Source of the DNA: DASUAS01 sp963756895
GTDB lineage: Bacteria > Actinomycetota > Acidimicrobiia > IMCC26256 > DASPTH01
Direction of reading: 5' to 3'
Length of the DNA: 64,000 nt
Assembly: GCA_963756895.1 (NCBI GenBank)
Contig: CAVWPI010000008.1
Coordinates: forward strand, 248,001 to 312,000
The position numbers were made by a program, and so were the translations under genes. Numbering within the stretch: the first letter of the stretch is position 1; every line of letters begins with the position of its first letter. Shown one piece after another: positions 61,290 to 64,000 of the stretch. The notes beneath the pieces are model-generated. The model worked only from the letters and a program-made list of their open reading frames with translations, was not told where the DNA came from and did not search any database.

Positions 61290-63640
61290 TCAGACGGCGG
61301 GGCCGCTCAGTGCGTCGACCAGTGCTGCGGCCGCCTCGAGGACGCCCGCGCCCAGCAGGTCGTCGACCTCGGCGTCGGCCACCCCGAGCAGTTCGGTGGC
61401 GATGGCGCGGGTGTGCTCGCCCTGGCGGGGCGCGGGATCGGGTGGCGCGGGATCGAGGTGCTCGCTGCGGAAGCACGAGCCCTCGACGAACAGCGGCTCC
61501 CAGCCCGGCTGCAACACGATCTCGACGAAGTCGTGCGCGTGCAGGTGTGCGTCGGCCAGGAGGTCGAACGGCGTGGCGACCGCGGCCGCGGGCACGCCGG
61601 CGGCCTGCAGCCGCGCCATGACCTCGGCGGCCGCGAGGGTTCCGGTCCACGACGCGACGGCCTCGTCGAGCGCGTCGGTGTGCTGCCGCGCGACCGGCCG
61701 CAGTGGCGAAGCGATCGTCGCGCGTCCAGTCGGCACGCACCGACGGTGTCGACCAGCGCCGACCAGTCGCGGTCGTCGCGCACGGTGATCGAGGCACCAG
61801 TTGTCGGCGTCGGCGGTCGGGTACACGCCGCACGGACGCCCCGCCTCGCACCGGTTCCCACGCGGCGTCGACCGATCCCGGCTCGAGGCTCTCCTGCAGG
61901 ACGAGGTCGGCGAGCTGGTTGACGACCGCGTCGGCCTGCGACAACCGGATGTGGCAGCTCTCCCCGGCGCCGAGACAGGCGAGCGCGGCGAGCGCGGCGA
62001 GGCGGGCGGTGAACTGGTCGGGGAAGAAGATCGGGTTCTCGGCGAAGTCGGCAACGGTGTCGGGATAGCGCCACAACGACGTCTGGCCGCCGACGCTGCG
62101 GGCGTGCGATCCGAAGCCGCGCCAGTCACTCCACGGACCGGAGCCACCGAAGAGCTGCGTGCTCACCAGGATCACCGACGGGTTCGCGGCGCGCAGCGCC
62201 GCGAGGTCGAGTCCGAGACCGTCGAGCGCGCCGGGCCCGAGGTTCTCGATCACGATGTCGCTCTCGCCGACCAGGTCGAGCACGAGACGGCGGCCGGCGT
62301 CGGTCGTGAGGTCGACGCCGAAGCTCCGCTTGCCGCGGTTGATGCTCACGAACTGCGACGACATGTTGGCGTCGCCGCCGAAGACGCGGCTCTGGTCGGG
62401 GAAGGCGCGGCTCTCGATGCGGATCACGTCGGCGCCGTGGTCGCGGAGCAGCTTGCCGGTCTCGGGCCCGGCCATCAGCTGGGTGAACTCGAGGCACGCG
62501 CACACCAGCCAATGGCGGCTGCGCCCCTCGGGCGCGAGGCTGGACGTCGAAGCGCGGCGCGCCGAACGGCGACCGGTCGGCGACGAGGTCGCTCCGCACG
62601 CCATCGGTGTCGGCGCCGACCGCGCGGGCGGGCTCGCGGAAGCCGACCCGGCGACCGTCGAAGTCCCAGTAGCCCGACGGCATCCTCCCCGGTCGTCCCT
62701 CGACGACCGTGTCGACGAAGGTGCCGCGGCGGCGCAGCGGTTCGCTGGCGAGCAGGTCCGCCGGTGCGAGCACCGGCGTCGCCGGGACGTTGCGGCGCTG
62801 CGCCTCCTCGGAGATCGCCTCCGTGGTGGTGTCGGCGAAGAGCGGGGCGTAGATCGACGCCATGACGTCGGGGTGCAGCAGTCGACCGGTGTAGGTCTCG
62901 AGGTCGTCGTTCCCGTGCAGCTCCGGCGGGTCACCGACCCACTGCCGCAGGGCGGTCCACTGGCGATGGCTCACGACCAGGGGTCGCACGAGGCCGTCGC
63001 GCGTCGGGAAGGCGGGATGGCCGGGCGCCACTGTGCCACGCGTGTCGCCGCGGACGCTGGCGCCCGCGAGCATCGTGTCGGTCGTCTGCACGAACGCCTC
63101 GTGGATCGACATGTCGATGTGGTCGCCGTCGCCCATGACGGCGCGGTTCCACATCGCGACCAGGGCGACATAGGCGCCCATGGCGGCGGCGACCTCGAAC
63201 GCGGGTTGCCCGGGTGGCAGCAGTGGCGGACGACCAGCCTGGCGGCACAGCGACAGCTGGCCCGACAGCGCGTACACGACCGCGTGCGTGCCCACGAACG
63301 ACGAGTAGGGCCCGGTCGCCCCGAAAGGAGACGACGACACGATCACGAGCTGCGGGTGCTCCTCGCGGACCGCCCCGGGGTCGAGTCCGGACGATCCGGA
63401 GTCGAACCACACGTCGGCGTGGGCGAGCAGGGCCCCCAGCTCCTGGCCGTCGCACACGATCGACCGCTTGTTCACGTGGCGGGTCGCCGCGAGCGGATCG
63501 AGCGGGACGCCCGTGCGGTCGACCCGGACGACGTCGGCGCCGAGGTCGGCCAGCAGGCGGGCGCTGCTCCACGACGGCGCGTCGGTGGTGTCGACGACAC
63601 GCAGGCCGCCGAGCGGCAGCGGCAGCTCGGAGCCACTCAC
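61290..63640 (-). CDS. Tandem-domain CaiB/BaiF (class III) CoA-transferase, frameshifted
   Basis: GTG 63640. First domain: LPLGGLRVVDTTDAPSWSSA, RLLADLGADVVRVDRTG, GDHIDMSIHEAFVQTTDTML. After a break near 62530 the second domain: CLEFTQLMAGPETGKLLRDH, GADVIRIESRAFPDQSRVFG, FVSINRGKRSFGVDLTTDAG (catalytic Asp region), FAENPIFFPDQFTARLAALA. Further breaks near 61800-61830 and 61730 precede EVMARLQAAGVPAAAVATPF and the stop at 61290. Total about 783 residues, two CaiB folds in one chain. Transfers CoA to a carboxylic acid without ATP. Operator C lies 20 bases before the start. Likely activates the acid substrate of the cluster. Confidence 0.88.
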
Positions 63641-63659
63641 AGCGCGAACGTAACCGGTC

Positions 63660-63676
63660 TTGGCACGGTGTGCCAA
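63660..63676. promoter_or_regulatory. Operator C upstream of CoA-transferase
   Basis: ttggcac (63660-63666), ggt, gtgccaa (63670-63676), identical in core to operator B. It lies 20 bases before the CaiB GTG and 18 bases after the stop of the preceding TetR gene. Confidence 0.8.
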
Positions 63677-63693
63677 AGTTCCTGCGGTTGTCG

Positions 63694-64000
63694 TCAGCGC
63701 ACGACGCCGGAGGTCGCCGGCGCGGTGACCGCGCCGCAGATGACGTCGAGCGCGTGTCCCGCGAACGCGGCTTCGTCGAGCAACGGCTCCTCCCGGGATT
63801 CGAGCAGCGAGGCACGATCGGCGAAGAGCGTCGTGAGGATGAGGGAGTAGGACACGAGTCGTTCCCGCCGCAGCGGTGTCGGCACGTCGGCGATGCACCG
63901 ATCGAGCAGCGTGAACGTCCTCCCCGACTGGGTGGAGGCCCGCACGGTTGCGCCGCGACGAACGATCGGGTTCACCCGGTCGAGCACCTGCGGCACGATG
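63694..64000 (-). CDS. TetR-like regulator, C-terminal part only
   Basis: Open to the right edge, stop at 63694. The visible 102 residues (VLDRVNPIVRRGATVRASTQ, FTLLDRCIADVPTPLRRERL, LVSYSLILTTLFADRASLLE, FAGHALDVICGAVTAPATSG) are a helical ligand-binding domain of TetR type; the HTH is beyond the window. It is transcribed toward the CoA-transferase. Identification rests on the helical pattern and the size and is moderate. Confidence 0.55.
   Translation of the reverse strand, partial: IVPQVLDRVNPIVRRGATVRASTQSGRTFTLLDRCIADVPTPLRRERLVSYSLILTTLFADRASLLESREEPLLDEAAFAGHALDVICGAVTAPATSGVVR

Overview
This 64 kb window is GC-rich DNA (about 70 percent by eye) and packed with genes on both strands. 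The content fits an actinomycete, most likely of the class Acidimicrobiia. Reasons are many F420/flavin enzymes of the luciferase-like and DDN types, a vitamin-B12-dependent ribonucleotide reductase with NrdR, the nrdR - LysM protein - lexA neighbourhood also known from Mycobacterium, leaderless-looking promoters, and many 4-base start/stop overlaps (ATGA, GTGA). The class is inferred from gene content only. No rRNA, tRNA, CRISPR array, insertion sequence or replication origin was seen, and no stretch over 300 bases is without a gene or relic.

Data quality matters for every entry. About half of the genes are split between reading frames by small insertions or deletions, including the essential nrdJ, which needs at least eight frame changes. 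I treat most of these as sequencing or assembly errors, describe the gene over its whole span, and give the approximate breakpoints. A few loci (25.2-26.3, 28.1-28.6 and 29.8-29.95 kb) instead join pieces of genes with central or terminal parts missing; these are called pseudogenes or junctions.

Layout. 0-5 kb: Coq4-like protein, TraR/DksA-like zinc finger coupled to a stand-alone LigD-type polymerase, MmcQ/YjbR protein, and a convergent alpha-1,2-fucosyltransferase / GDP-L-fucose synthase pair. 5-17 kb: flavin monooxygenase, fatty-acid desaturase, amidohydrolase, DUF222-HNH nuclease, FAD oxidoreductase, a thioredoxin-fold protein with an in-frame TGA at its redox site (candidate selenoprotein), kinase-like protein, STAS/SpoIIAA-like protein, an orphan ABC substrate-binding protein and a methyltransferase. 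17-25 kb: ArsR/SulP transporter, divergent ArsR/SRPBCC, two DUF899 proteins, then a secreted alpha/beta hydrolase divergent from a TetR/DUF7064 pair around a 35-bp perfect palindrome. 25-38 kb: damaged SDR, hydrolase and cyclase loci, a thioredoxin-reductase-like flavoprotein, a nitrobindin-like protein, DDN-like, DHFR-like, nitroreductase and LLM enzymes, and a VapBC toxin-antitoxin module. 38-49 kb: ABC export pair, intein-containing nrdJ, nrdR, cyclase-family protein, LysM protein, four tandem SOS boxes and lexA.

49-64 kb looks like one catabolic island. A cytochrome P450, SMP-30 lactonase, kinase-like protein, DUF7064 protein, amidohydrolase and alpha/beta hydrolase are joined by short start/stop overlaps, followed by an LLM monooxygenase, epoxide hydrolase and thioredoxin-like protein. 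A TetR regulator, a second orphan substrate-binding protein and a double-domain CaiB CoA-transferase lie upstream. Three near-identical palindromes (TTGGCAC-N3-GTGCCAA) sit in front of the P450, between tetR and the binding protein, and in front of the CoA-transferase. This suggests one regulon that imports, activates and oxidises a hydrophobic carboxylic or terpenoid-like substrate. The substrate is unknown and this reading is inference.
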